Source: an uncultured bacterium (GTDB taxonomy: Bacteria > Patescibacteriota > CALEFQ01). Taken from it: DNA of 17,402 nucleotides. This document shows positions 1-6,616 of the stretch, piece after piece. Positions within the stretch are counted from its first letter, which is position 1. Every line of letters begins with the position of its first letter. A program made the translations under genes and the position numbers. The notes under the pieces were generated by a model that had not been told where the DNA came from, did not search any database, and saw nothing but the letters and a program-made list of their open reading frames with translations. The DNA lies in the NCBI GenBank assembly GCA_937877125.1, contig CALEFQ010000068.1, forward strand, positions 1 to 17,402, in the 5' to 3' direction.

Positions 1-1
1 G

Positions 2-217
2 GACAAAGAAGGAGTATTGATGATTAATGGTCAAGAAGTTTTTGTCGATCAAGAGGGAGCTTTTCAGGAACAGATCTATTTGCAGTCGGGGATCAATACC
101 ATCACGGTAGTGGTTCGCGACCGGCAGGGCCGGGAAAGCGTTCTAACTCGGCAGATTTTATACATTTCCGATCAAGCGAAGCCGGATAGCCAATCGGTTT
201 CGGCTATTTTAAATTAG
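2..217 (+). CDS. C-terminal end of an Ig-like (glucodextranase-B-like) domain protein, partial
   Basis: The reading frame is open from the left edge, so the true start lies outside the window; the Met at 20 is internal. The visible 71 residues have the pattern of a beta-sandwich repeat: MINGQEVFVDQEGAF, then an alternating hydrophobic stretch (GINTITVVVRDRQGRES) and a final strand. This resembles the glucodextranase-B/bacterial Ig-like domains found on extracytoplasmic parts of membrane-anchored proteins. After the domain only a short polar tail (about 18 residues) remains before the TAG stop. The gene ends 98 bases before recA. That the missing N-terminus carries a membrane anchor or a helix-turn-helix domain is a guess; nothing here shows it. 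Confidence 0.6.
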   Translation, partial: DKEGVLMINGQEVFVDQEGAFQEQIYLQSGINTITVVVRDRQGRESVLTRQILYISDQAKPDSQSVSAILN

Positions 218-232
218 TCTTATTAGTTCTGG

Positions 233-303
233 CTCGACGGGTAACCCGGCGGGTCCAGACCCTTTAAGGAGGGTAATCCCGCGCCAGCTTCGGCGGGAGC
301 GGG
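233..303 (+). promoter_or_regulatory. hairpin-rich leader of recA with displaced Shine-Dalgarno
   Basis: The 98 bases before recA are GC-rich and hold successive short palindromes: CGGGTAACCCG, GGGTCCAGACCC, and a larger one from CCCGC (278-282) to GCGGG (299-303) with an inner GCC/GGC pairing. A perfect SD-like AAGGAGGG sits at 266-273 between the second and third hairpins, 42 bases before the ATG. If the third hairpin folds, that SD is brought to roughly 16 bases from the start. The only purines near the ATG are GGGAAAG at 301-307. I see no convincing promoter here, so recA may be read through from upstream. The role is inference; the GC palindrome may simply be one of the short CCCGC...GCGGG elements seen again at 14644-14659. 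Confidence 0.4.
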
Positions 304-315
304 AAAGCAAATCTT

Positions 316-1380
316 ATGTCAAAAGGTAAAGTCAAAACAGCGGTCCCTCAGGGTGCCTTGAAAGCCGGGGAGAGCGCCGCCAAACAAAAAGCCGCCCATC
401 TCGCGATTGAGCAAATTCGCGATCGTTTCGGAGACGGTTCGATCATGAAACTGGGAGAAGCCAAACGGGTCGATGTGGAAGTGATTCCGACCGGGTCGAT
501 CTCTTTGGATCTTGCCTTGGGGGTCGGCGGGATGCCGCGGGGCAGGATTATCGAGATTTTTGGACCGGAATCGAGCGGCAAAACAACCTTGGCCCAGCAC
601 GTGGTTGCCCAATGCCAGAAACAGGGAGGCACGACCGCTTATGTCGATGCCGAGCATGCCCTGGATCCGGAATACGCGCGAAAGTTAGGGGTCAATATTG
701 ACGAATTACTGGTGTCCCAACCGGATACCGGCGAACAGGCTTTAGAAATTGTCGAAACTCTAGTCCGATCCAACGCGGTTGATCTGATTGTGGTTGATTC
801 GGTGGCGGCGCTGACGCCGCGGGCGGAGATTGAAGGCGAAATGGGAGATTCCCATATGGGTCTCCAAGCCCGCCTGATGAGCCAGGCCTTGCGCAAACTG
901 ACGGCGACGGTGGCCAAGACGAACACGACTGTTATCTTCATCAACCAAATCCGCATGAAGTTAGGGATTCTTTTCGGTAATCCAGAAACTACGCCGGGCG
1001 GCAAAGCACTCAAATTTTACGCCTCGGTTCGGGTGGAGATCCGCCGTCGCGCCAATATCAAACAAAATGATAAAGATGTCGGCATGCGGGCGATTATCAA
1101 AGTGGTCAAAAACAAAGTCGCGCCGCCTTTCCAGCACACGGAAGTCGATCTGCTGTTCGGTGAGGGGATTTCCTACTTGGGCGACTTGGTAGATACCGGC
1201 GTCAAATCCGGCGTGCTGCGGAAAAGCGGCGCCTGGGTCAATTATGACGGCAAAAAGATCGGCCAAGGACGCGAAGGGACAAAGAAGTTCCTGAAAGAGA
1301 ATCCAAAAATTGCCAAAGAGATAGACCTCAAGATCAGAAAAGCAGCGCGCGAAGGACTAAAAGAAGAAGTCAAAATCTAA
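316..1380 (+). CDS. recA: RecA recombinase
   Basis: RecA forms ATP-dependent filaments on single-stranded DNA, carries out strand exchange and triggers LexA-type cleavage. At 354 residues it has the usual family length. Visible motifs are Walker A GPESSGKT (residues 83-90), the [13 protein letters not shown] block, Walker [11 protein letters not shown], the L1 region [18 protein letters not shown], and the L2/[18 protein letters not shown] block. The C-terminal domain contains [13 protein letters not shown] and a basic/acidic tail. The first roughly 25 residues are a non-conserved Lys/Ala-rich extension; conserved sequence starts near [15 protein letters not shown]. The ATG at 316 is the first in frame after the hairpin leader. 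A terminator follows within five bases, so recA is the last gene of its transcript. Nothing is odd in the coding sequence, which makes it a good phylogenetic marker for this contig. Confidence 0.98.
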   Translation: MSKGKVKTAVPQGALKAGESAAKQKAAHLAIEQIRDRFGDGSIMKLGEAKRVDVEVIPTGSISLDLALGVGGMPRGRIIEIFGPESSGKTTLAQHVVAQCQKQGGTTAYVDAEHALDPEYARKLGVNIDELLVSQPDTGEQALEIVETLVRSNAVDLIVVDSVAALTPRAEIEGEMGDSHMGLQARLMSQALRKLTATVAKTNTTVIFINQIRMKLGILFGNPETTPGGKALKFYASVRVEIRRRANIKQNDKDVGMRAIIKVVKNKVAPPFQHTEVDLLFGEGISYLGDLVDTGVKSGVLRKSGAWVNYDGKKIGQGREGTKKFLKENPKIAKEIDLKIRKAAREGLKEEVKI

Positions 1381-1384
1381 AATC

Positions 1385-1415
1385 AAAAACGCGAGCCATT
1401 CCGGTTCGCGTTTTT
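1385..1415 (+). terminator. Rho-independent terminator of recA
   Basis: AAAAACGCGAGCC, a loop of ATTCC, then GGTTCGCGTTTTT: eight stem pairs including one G-T, flanked by A5 and T5. It begins five bases after the recA stop. Confidence 0.9.
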
Positions 1416-1429
1416 GGTTGGTCGGGATA

Positions 1430-1458
1430 TTGACGAGCCGGTCGCTGTGCCTTACAAT
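1430..1458 (+). promoter_or_regulatory. sigma70-type promoter of the arginine decarboxylase gene
   Basis: TTGACG at 1430-1435, a 17-base spacer, and TACAAT at 1453-1458 (five of six matches to each consensus). The start codon at 1485 lies about 20 bases after the expected transcription start. No SD is visible in that short AT-rich leader. Confidence 0.75.
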
Positions 1459-1484
1459 ACTTTTACAATTAATAAATAATTGCC

Positions 1485-2864
1485 ATGGGCAAAGTCAAGA
1501 AGAAAAAAAATAATTTCCGCCGTTTCTGGAAACTAGGGATGGAAGAATGGAATACCGCAAATTTTGACATCAGTACCGGGGGAGAATTAATGGTGCGGGA
1601 AGGGAATTTCCAATACAACCTTTATGACGTCATCAAAAAATACGGTACCAGCACCGAGATCCTGTTTCCGGCGATTATTGAAAACCGGGTTCGCGACCTG
1701 ATTGACACCTTCAATGCTTATATCAAAATCCTGAGTTACAAGGGGAAGTTTTTCTACCATTACGCCATGAAGGTCAATCAAAACCGGGAGTTTGTCCTGC
1801 CAGCCGTAGCCGAGGGCGCTAATTTGGAAGTGGCCAGTTTTAATGAGCTGTTTTTAGTCAAGCTGATGATTGAGCAGTATAAATTCAATACCAAAATCTG
1901 AGTTTTTTGCAACGGCCCCAAAACCGAGAAATACTTGAGCCTGATTGAGGAACTAAAAGGGAAGGGGCTGATCGTTATCCCGATTATTGAAAGTTACGCC
2001 GAATTAGAAAGACTAAAAACTTTCAAGGGCGCGGTCGGCATCCGGGTCAATCTGGATGTCAAAGTGGAGAGCCACTGGGACAAAAAATTTAATCAGTTTG
2101 GTTTCACCGAGGCGGAACTTCTGGAAATCGGCAAGGTGAAAAATTTAGTTATCCTTCATTATCATATTTCCAGCCAGATTGACAAGCTGGAAGGTCTGAT
2201 CAAGCCGTTTCGGCGGGCGCTGGACATGTATCAAAAGATGCGGGTGAAAAATCCGGGTTTGGATACGATTGATATTGGCGGCGGAGCCGGCGTGCCCTAC
2301 GCGAAAAACAAGCGTTTTTATACCAATAAGAATTTGATCAACAATATTATCCGCACGGCCATGCTTTTCTGCCAGAAAAATAACGTTAAGCCGCCGGATA
2401 TTATTGCCGAATGGACCCGCTATATTGTCGCGCCTGCCCAGGTAACCATTTATAAGGTGATGGGTGAAAAAGTGGTGGAAAATCGCTCGGATAAGAAGTG
2501 GTATGTCTTAGACGGCAGTTTCATGAATGATTTGACCGATACTTGGTCGATTCACCAGAAATGGCACGTGGTTCCGGTTAATTGTCTTGATTCCAGGAAA
2601 TTTGAAAATGTCTGGCTGTCCGGTTCCAGTTGTGACAGTGATGACCGCTATACGGCCGGTGGTAGTTATGTCTTGTTGCCGCGGCTGGCTGATTGCGGTG
2701 AATTATACGTCGCGATTTTCGATACCGGGGCTTACCAGGATTCCCTGGCGTCGCACCATTGCTTGTTATCAAGTCCGGCGAAATTAATCGCGCTGAACGG
2801 CGAAATCAAAGTCACCAAAAAGCGCGAAACTCCGGAAGAAATCGGCAAATTGTTCGGCTGGTAA
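1485..2864 (+). pseudogene. speA: SpeA-type arginine decarboxylase, interrupted by an in-frame TGA
   Basis: Biosynthetic arginine decarboxylase (PLP fold type III) makes agmatine, the first step of the ADC polyamine route. One frame of 460 codons aligns along its length with SpeA motifs: NLYDV, the PLP-lysine segment YHYAMKVNQN (K96), LEVASFNEL, FCNGPKTEKYL, HYHISSQID, IDIGGGAGVPY, IIAEWTRYIV, the SFMNDLTDTWSIHQ block, catalytic-type SCDSDD (C383) and DTGAYQDSLAS. It is much shorter than E. coli SpeA (658 residues), apparently lacking inserted regions. Codon 139 is TGA (1899-1901), just before the conserved FCNG; coding continues in the same frame, so this is a substitution-type lesion, not a frameshift. 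CGA, TGG or GGA would restore the frame. A restart at TTG 1935 has no SD and would lack the PLP lysine. It may be a pseudogene, a sequencing error or a read-through gene. Other PLP decarboxylases of this fold remain possible for substrate. Confidence 0.85.
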
Positions 2865-2885
2865 AAATTATCCAGCGATAAGAAA

Positions 2886-2915
2886 AAAGCCCCGGCATAT
2901 ATAGTCGGGGCTCTT
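2886..2915. terminator. bidirectional terminator between the convergent decarboxylase and glutamine synthetase genes
   Basis: AGCCCCG (2888-2894) pairs with CGGGGCT (2906-2912). On the minus strand the stem is followed by six T, so it is strongest for the glutamine synthetase transcript. On the plus strand only a poor T-rich tail follows. Confidence 0.85.
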
Positions 2916-2932
2916 CGTTTGACAGCGCTGGA

Positions 2933-3996
2933 CTATCTCAGGAAAAAAGAAAACGTCTTAGGATTGAAACCTCTGCCGCAGATAGTTTCCAGCAAAGCCG
3001 TGGCCACTCGGTAGGGATCAGCATTGGCCGCGGGACGACGATCCTCCAAGTAACCGCAACCCTTCTCGGCCACCGGAGCGGGGATGCGGACGGAAGCGCC
3101 TCGGTCACCGATTCCCCAGCGGAATTTTTCGATCGAGCAAGTCTCGTGCTTACCTGTCAGCCGCAGGTGGTTGTCAGCGCCGTAAATTTGTGGATGAATG
3201 TGCTCGCTGTGCCTTTTAGCCAAGCGGCAGGCGGCTTCCTTGATCGCATTTAGCCCGCCAGTGCCACGCATCAGCTCGGTGCTAAAGTTAGTGTGCGCCC
3301 CGGCACCGTTCCAGTCCCCGTCAATCGGCTTGGGATCGAGTTTAGCCGTGATGCCAAAATTCTCGCCCAGCCGATAGAGTAGCCACCGTGCTAACCATAC
3401 CTGGTCTCCAATATCTGGTGCGGGTAGAGTCCCGACTTGGAATTCCCACTGCGAGGGCATGACCTCGGCATTGGTCCCGCAGATGGCTAGTCGGGCCTGC
3501 AAACATGCCAACGTGTGAGCCTCAATTAGGGAGCGACCATATACCTCATCGCAGCCTATTCCGCAATAGTACCTACCTTGGGGGTGGGGGAAACCGGCTC
3601 CTTCAGGCCAGCGCAGTGGTCTCACCCCATTCTTGTCATAGAGGGTGTACTCCTGCTCGATCCCGAAAAGTGCCTTTTGATCGAGGTAGCGCTTAGCCGC
3701 TTGGTTCAAAACCGCTCTGGTATTGCTTTGATGCGGTCGTCCATTAGGGAGATTCACTTCGCACAAAACCAGGATGTTGGGCTCACCTCGGATCGGATCG
3801 GGGTACAGTCTGACCGGTTGCAGCACACAATCGCTATGCCGGGTCGTGGCCTGGCAGGTGCTGGAACCGTCGAAACCCCAGGGGGGGGGATGTTTTCCAA
3901 GGTTGCCTCCGGCAGGTCAAGAACTCGAGTCTTGGAACGCATCTTGGTGGTTGGTTTCTGTCCGTCAATCCAGATATACTCGACTATGATTTTCAT
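2933..3996 (-). pseudogene. eukaryotic-type glutamine synthetase (GSII), frameshifted at a C9 run
   Basis: GSII condenses glutamate and ammonia to glutamine with ATP. The start is fixed by ATG 3996 with a perfect SD seven bases upstream (4004-4012). The N-terminus IIVEYIWIDGQ...MRSKTRVLD matches the beta-Grasp domain. The larger part shows FGIEQEYTLYD, PQGRYYCGIG, AGTNAEVMPSQWEFQVG-like text, DPKPIDGDWNGAGAHTNFST, the HETCSIEKFRWGIGDRGASVRIP region and YLEDRRPAANADPYRV, all hallmarks of GSII rather than GSI. Between LENIP and the expected WGFDGSST the frame is broken at nine C (plus-strand G9, 3881-3889). One extra C (ten) or two fewer (seven) restores a 354- or 353-residue protein of normal GSII length. 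Downstream codons are conserved and free of stops, suggesting an intact gene with an assembly error or a recent or phase-variable lesion. It has its own promoter and terminator. GSII is uncommon in bacteria. Confidence 0.9.
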
Positions 3997-4003
3997 GGAT
4001 AAA

Positions 4004-4012
4004 CACCTCCTT
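4004..4012 (-). promoter_or_regulatory. ribosome binding site deciding the glutamine synthetase start
   Basis: The minus strand reads AAGGAGGTG, then seven bases, then ATG at 3996. This excludes the upstream in-frame ATG at 4020, which lies before the SD. Confidence 0.85.
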
Positions 4013-4031
4013 CTATCCATTGAGATACTTC

Positions 4032-4060
4032 ACTCTAACTCGCTAAGGCTAAATAATCAA
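4032..4060 (-). promoter_or_regulatory. probable promoter of the glutamine synthetase gene
   Basis: On the minus strand TTGATT (4060-4055), a 17-base spacer, and TAGAGT (4037-4032), four of six matches each. Its position between the upstream terminator and the SD fits an independent unit. Confidence 0.45.
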
Positions 4061-4073
4061 GGGTAAATAATCT

Positions 4074-4105
4074 AAAAACCTGCCGTTCCGGGCAGGTTTT
4101 ATTTT
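4074..4105 (-). terminator. Rho-independent terminator after the RNHCP gene
   Basis: AAAACCTGCC and GGCAGGTTTT pair around a six-base loop. On the minus strand it is followed by TTTTTAG and lies just after the TGA stop of the RNHCP gene. The T-rich opposite side could also work on the plus strand. Confidence 0.85.
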
Positions 4106-4428
4106 CAAATGGAGTTGGTTTGGCTTAGTTCCAATAATTTTTCGAAACTATCGTCCGGGGCGGCTTTGTTATTACTGACCTTGCCGCATTCTAAGCAATG
4201 ATGGATGAGGACATAGCCTTTGTTGCTGAGGACTACGCCTCGCGGTTCCATCAAACCGCCGCACCGACTCTGTCGATCCCCGGGGACTTGCTCGTCAACG
4301 TGGAGCGAATAAAGGCAGTAGGGGCAGTGGTTACGGTAGGTGCCGTGCTCAAGCGGCTGGACCTGGCGTCCGCAATGACGACAGGTGAAAACCTCATCGC
4401 GGGCGATAAAATTTTTACGTTGGTGCAT
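4105..4428 (-). CDS. RNHCP-domain zinc-ribbon protein
   Basis: A 107-residue protein with the signature of the RNHCP family: FTCRHCG (C16, C19), RNHCPYCLYSLHVD (residues 32-45, with C35 and C38), a Cys at 56 and HHCLECGK (C78, C81). The three pairs or near-pairs of cysteines and the histidines suggest bound zinc. The family has no established biochemical role, and I assign none. It is the last gene of the minus-strand cluster, after efp, separated by an 89-base gap that holds a long inverted repeat, and it ends in a terminator. The start at 4428 gives the MHQRKNFIARDEVF N-terminus usual for the family; there is no good SD. Its TGA stop sits at the expected family end, which supports UGA as a stop codon here. 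Confidence 0.85.
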   Translation of the reverse strand: MHQRKNFIARDEVFTCRHCGRQVQPLEHGTYRNHCPYCLYSLHVDEQVPGDRQSRCGGLMEPRGVVLSNKGYVLIHHCLECGKVSNNKAAPDDSFEKLLELSQTNSI

Positions 4429-4454
4429 GAAGTTGATTAACGGGGGTTTGAGAA

Positions 4455-4514
4455 AGTCTTTGGTCCTTGGTCTTTTGTCTTTAGCTAACGACTAAAGACT
4501 AGAGACCAAAGACT
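4455..4514. repeat. imperfect inverted repeat of AGTCTTTGGTC words
   Basis: AGTCTTTGGTC (4455-4465) is inverted at 4504-4514, and GTCTTTAG (4477-4484) at 4492-4499. Intervening bases are degenerate copies of the same word (TTGGTCTTTTGTCTT). It lies in the gap between efp and the RNHCP gene and could fold into a long hairpin, but no U-run follows on either side, so I do not call it a terminator. Confidence 0.7.
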
Positions 4515-4517
4515 ATA

Positions 4518-5075
4518 TTAGCCTCGGCCGACGTAGGTGCCGGTGCGGGTATCGATCATAACCTTGTCGCCGACATCGGTGAACAGAGGGGCCGCGACTT
4601 GAATGCCGGTATTGAGGGTCACTTGCTTGGTGCCGGTTTGAGCGGTGTTGCCTTTGATGCCGGGGGGTGCTTCCGTTACTTCAAAAGTCATTTTGATCGG
4701 CAGTTCGATATTGACCGGCTCTTCCCGGAAAATCAAAATATTGACGGTGGTGCCTTCCAGGAGATAGCCGGTTTTGCCTTTCAGTTGTTCGGCGGACAGG
4801 GGAAACTGCTCGTAGGACTTATTGTCCATGAAAATATATTTATCCCCTTCTTTATAGAGATACTGGGCGCTGGCCTTTTCCAGGTTAGCTTCTTCCACCA
4901 TGTCTTTAGGCTGGAAGGCATGATCGATGACATTGCCGTTGATTAGATTACGCATCTTAGCGCGGAGAACAGCACGGCTCTGGGAACGGCGGGTGCGGGC
5001 AATGCTTAAAACTTCATGAGGTTCCTCACGCCAAACAATTTGGGTGCCGGTGCGGATATCGCCGATAGTGAGCAT
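4518..5075 (-). CDS. efp: translation elongation factor P with a non-canonical tip loop
   Basis: EF-P binds between the P and E sites and rescues ribosomes stalled on polyproline. Length (185 residues) and all three domains fit: an N-terminal KOW-like domain, the central domain with KYIFMDNKSYEQF, and the C-terminal OB domain ending GDKVMIDTRTGTYVGRG. The tip loop is odd. Aligned without gaps to E. coli EF-P, the PGKGQA motif around modified K34 is RSQSRA here, so residue 32 is Gln and the glycines are Ser. The loop has Arg at 29, 30 and 34 but no lysine or arginine at the modified position, so neither beta-lysylation nor rhamnosylation at that position is possible. The start ATG is six bases after the rpsR stop, so the two are very probably cotranscribed. 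YeiP-like paralogues are an alternative, but this is the only candidate seen. Confidence 0.95.
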   Translation of the reverse strand: MLTIGDIRTGTQIVWREEPHEVLSIARTRRSQSRAVLRAKMRNLINGNVIDHAFQPKDMVEEANLEKASAQYLYKEGDKYIFMDNKSYEQFPLSAEQLKGKTGYLLEGTTVNILIFREEPVNIELPIKMTFEVTEAPPGIKGNTAQTGTKQVTLNTGIQVAAPLFTDVGDKVMIDTRTGTYVGRG

Positions 5076-5081
5076 AGGATT

Positions 5082-5309
5082 TTATTTGGTTACGTAAGGC
5101 AGCAGGGCCATAAAGCGGGCACGCTTAAGAGCGGCCGCCATGGATCGCTGGTGCTTCGCGCAAGTGCCGGTTCTTTCGCGACTTAAAATCCTCGAGTAAG
5201 GAGAGAGATATTTGCGCAAGGTCTTGATGTCTTTGTAATCGATGTACTTAGAGTTCTCCTCACAGAAAGTGCATGATTTCGGTTTGGTGACGTAGGTGGG
5301 TTGTAACAT
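5082..5309 (-). CDS. rpsR: 30S ribosomal protein S18, zinc-ligand form
   Basis: A 75-residue S18 with the conserved core [19 protein letters not shown] followed by [30 protein letters not shown]18 pairs with S6 on the 30S platform. The N-terminus has CTFC (C13, C16) and the core has CAKH (C50, H53), a set that could bind zinc, as in the C+ forms of several ribosomal proteins. It sits between ssb and efp in the classical rpsF-ssb-rpsR order. The gap to ssb (61 bases) holds a small CGCCAAA/TTTGGCG palindrome. No strong SD precedes the ATG. Confidence 0.96.
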   Translation of the reverse strand: MLQPTYVTKPKSCTFCEENSKYIDYKDIKTLRKYLSPYSRILSRERTGTCAKHQRSMAAALKRARFMALLPYVTK

Positions 5310-5370
5310 AAGCGAATCTAATGCCCGACCGCGCCAAAGTTTTGGCGGGTGAGCTGATTATAAATTTAAA

Positions 5371-5850
5371 CTAGAAAGGAATATCTTCAATATTGATCTC
5401 TTCGGTGGGCGGCGCTGACGGAGTTGCTTTCTTCGGAGCGAGAGAAGGGGAGGGTTCCTTCTCTTGAGAGGCGTCCGAAGCTTCTTCATTGCTGGCGACA
5501 CCGCGGCCGCCTTTACCGCCTTTGCCGCCGCCGAGCAAAATCATGTTGTCGGCTACAATTTCGGTGGTGTAGCGCTTGTTGCCGTCTTTGCCTTCCCAGG
5601 AGCGGGTTTGCAAGTGTCCTTCGATGTAGAGCTGTTTGCCTTTGGTTACGTATTGTCCCACGATATCAGCCAGCTTGCGCCAGGCGACAATGTTGTGGAA
5701 TTCGGTTTTTTCCTGCTTCTCGCCTTTGTCGTCTTTCCAGACGCGCCCGGTGGCGACGGAAAAATTAGCGACGTTTTGGCCGCTGGTGGTCGTGCGCATT
5801 TCCGGGTCAGCGGTGGCTCGGCCGATGAGCATAACTTTGTTGAGATCCAT
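5371..5850 (-). CDS. ssb: single-stranded DNA-binding protein
   Basis: SSB coats single-stranded DNA and recruits repair and replication proteins through its acidic C-terminal tip. The OB fold occupies about residues 1-108 ([66 protein letters not shown]). A Gly-rich then Ser/Pro/Glu-rich linker follows, ending in [10 protein letters not shown], the canonical acidic tip. The start is supported by GAGGAGGAG 7 to 15 bases upstream on the minus strand. It lies between rpsF and rpsR, an arrangement conserved across bacteria. The length of 159 residues is normal. Confidence 0.96.
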   Translation of the reverse strand: MDLNKVMLIGRATADPEMRTTTSGQNVANFSVATGRVWKDDKGEKQEKTEFHNIVAWRKLADIVGQYVTKGKQLYIEGHLQTRSWEGKDGNKRYTTEIVADNMILLGGGKGGKGGRGVASNEEASDASQEKEPSPSLAPKKATPSAPPTEEINIEDIPF

Positions 5851-5870
5851 AGGAGTCTCCTCCTCGAGCT

Positions 5871-5889
5871 GGCAATACCGAAGTATGCC
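5871..5889 (-). promoter_or_regulatory. UUCG-tetraloop hairpin in the rpsF-ssb gap
   Basis: The minus-strand RNA reads GGCAUAC-UUCG-GUAUUGCC: seven pairs with one bulged U, capped by a C(UUCG)G tetraloop, about 20 bases before the ssb start and just before its SD. It may set the ssb/rpsF ratio or bind a ribosomal protein; neither is shown. Confidence 0.5.
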
Positions 5890-5913
5890 GGCTCATTATT
5901 GATAAAAGGAGAG

Positions 5914-6558
5914 TTAGTCGGTGATGTCTTCGTCGAGAATTTCGTCCAGCTTTTTGTCTAGTTCATCTAATTTCGCCTTTTCCTGTTTTTCCTGGGAAAC
6001 GGAAGTATCTTTCTTGGCCGCGACTTTCGGGATCGGCTTTGCTTCCATTTGGGGCTCGGTCGCGATGGTCGCGATCGGTTCGGCTTCGGTCTCTTCGGCG
6101 GGCTTCTCTTTGACTGCGGTCAAGTTCGGTTTTTCGGGTGTGATTTTTGCCGGAGCGTTTTTGGCGGCTGTCGGTTTGGCGGCGGGACGAGTGGTCTCGG
6201 CCGAATCGGATTCGGCTTCTTCTGGATGCTCCAGCGCGCGCTTCTTTTGCTCCGAGAGCGCTTTGACGGCAGAAGCTTCCAGTTTGATCAGTAAATAACG
6301 GAGCAAATCGTCATTTTGCTTGAGGCTGTTTTGAATTTTTTCTACTCCAGCCGCCTCGGCATCAAAATAAATAACATAATAAAACCCATGGCGGTAATTC
6401 TTGATCGGGTAAGCCAATTTTTTCTTGCCCCAATCTAGTTCTTCGATAATTTTTCCGCCGACGCCGGGGATCATTTTGTTGATCTGATCGGCGGACGAGC
6501 GCAGGTCGGCTTCTTTTACTTTGGGGGAGATGATGAACATCAGTTCGTAGCGTGACAT
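5914..6558 (-). CDS. rpsF: 30S ribosomal protein S6 with a long charged C-terminal tail
   Basis: The N-terminal part, to about residue 100, is a standard S6 ferredoxin-like fold: SRYELMFIISPKV, the GGKIIEELDWGKKKLAYPIK segment, RHGFYYVIYFDAE and LKQNDDLLRYLLIKLE. S6 normally ends near 95-135 residues. Here a further 110 or so residues of Ala, Pro, Lys and Glu follow, with no recognisable fold until KAKLDELDKKLDEILDEDITD, a probable short amphipathic helix with an acidic end. No stop, frameshift or fusion to a second domain is seen. Extended S6 tails occur in other bacteria; a function in this one is unknown. The ATG at 6558 lies after an AT-rich repeat and lacks an obvious SD. It begins the rpsF-ssb-rpsR-efp order. 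Confidence 0.95.
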   Translation of the reverse strand: MSRYELMFIISPKVKEADLRSSADQINKMIPGVGGKIIEELDWGKKKLAYPIKNYRHGFYYVIYFDAEAAGVEKIQNSLKQNDDLLRYLLIKLEASAVKALSEQKKRALEHPEEAESDSAETTRPAAKPTAAKNAPAKITPEKPNLTAVKEKPAEETEAEPIATIATEPQMEAKPIPKVAAKKDTSVSQEKQEKAKLDELDKKLDEILDEDITD

Positions 6559-6563
6559 AAATT

Positions 6564-6590
6564 TCTAATTAATCTAATTGATCTAATTAA
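6564..6590 (+). repeat. three tandem 9-base units TCTAATTRA
   Basis: TCTAATTAA, TCTAATTGA, TCTAATTAA, head to tail in the gap between rpsF and the four-helix-bundle gene. Related units in inverted orientation occur at 7054-7080. Confidence 0.8.
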
Positions 6591-6616
6591 CTTAAACAAT
6601 AACCAATAACTAAGTT

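Noticed and set aside
1899..1901. Genetic code 25 (UGA as glycine) as explanation of the decarboxylase TGA
   Set aside because: trpS, the RNHCP gene, the DUF1615 gene and both mini-ORFs end with TGA at plausible positions, and no other long gene has an internal TGA.
3578..4066. 162-codon plus-strand ORF across the glutamine synthetase N-terminus
   Set aside because: It is antisense to conserved GSII sequence and its reading has no recognisable motifs; the openness follows from the GC-rich codon pattern of the real gene.
4455..4514. Terminator of efp
   Set aside because: The inverted repeat is long but has mismatched arms and no U-run on the minus strand.
5424..6298. Several plus-strand ORFs opposite ssb and rpsF
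   Set aside because: Their composition (Cys/Arg- or Phe/Ser/Gly-rich) is the mirror of the Lys/Glu/Ala-rich genes on the minus strand. No start signals.
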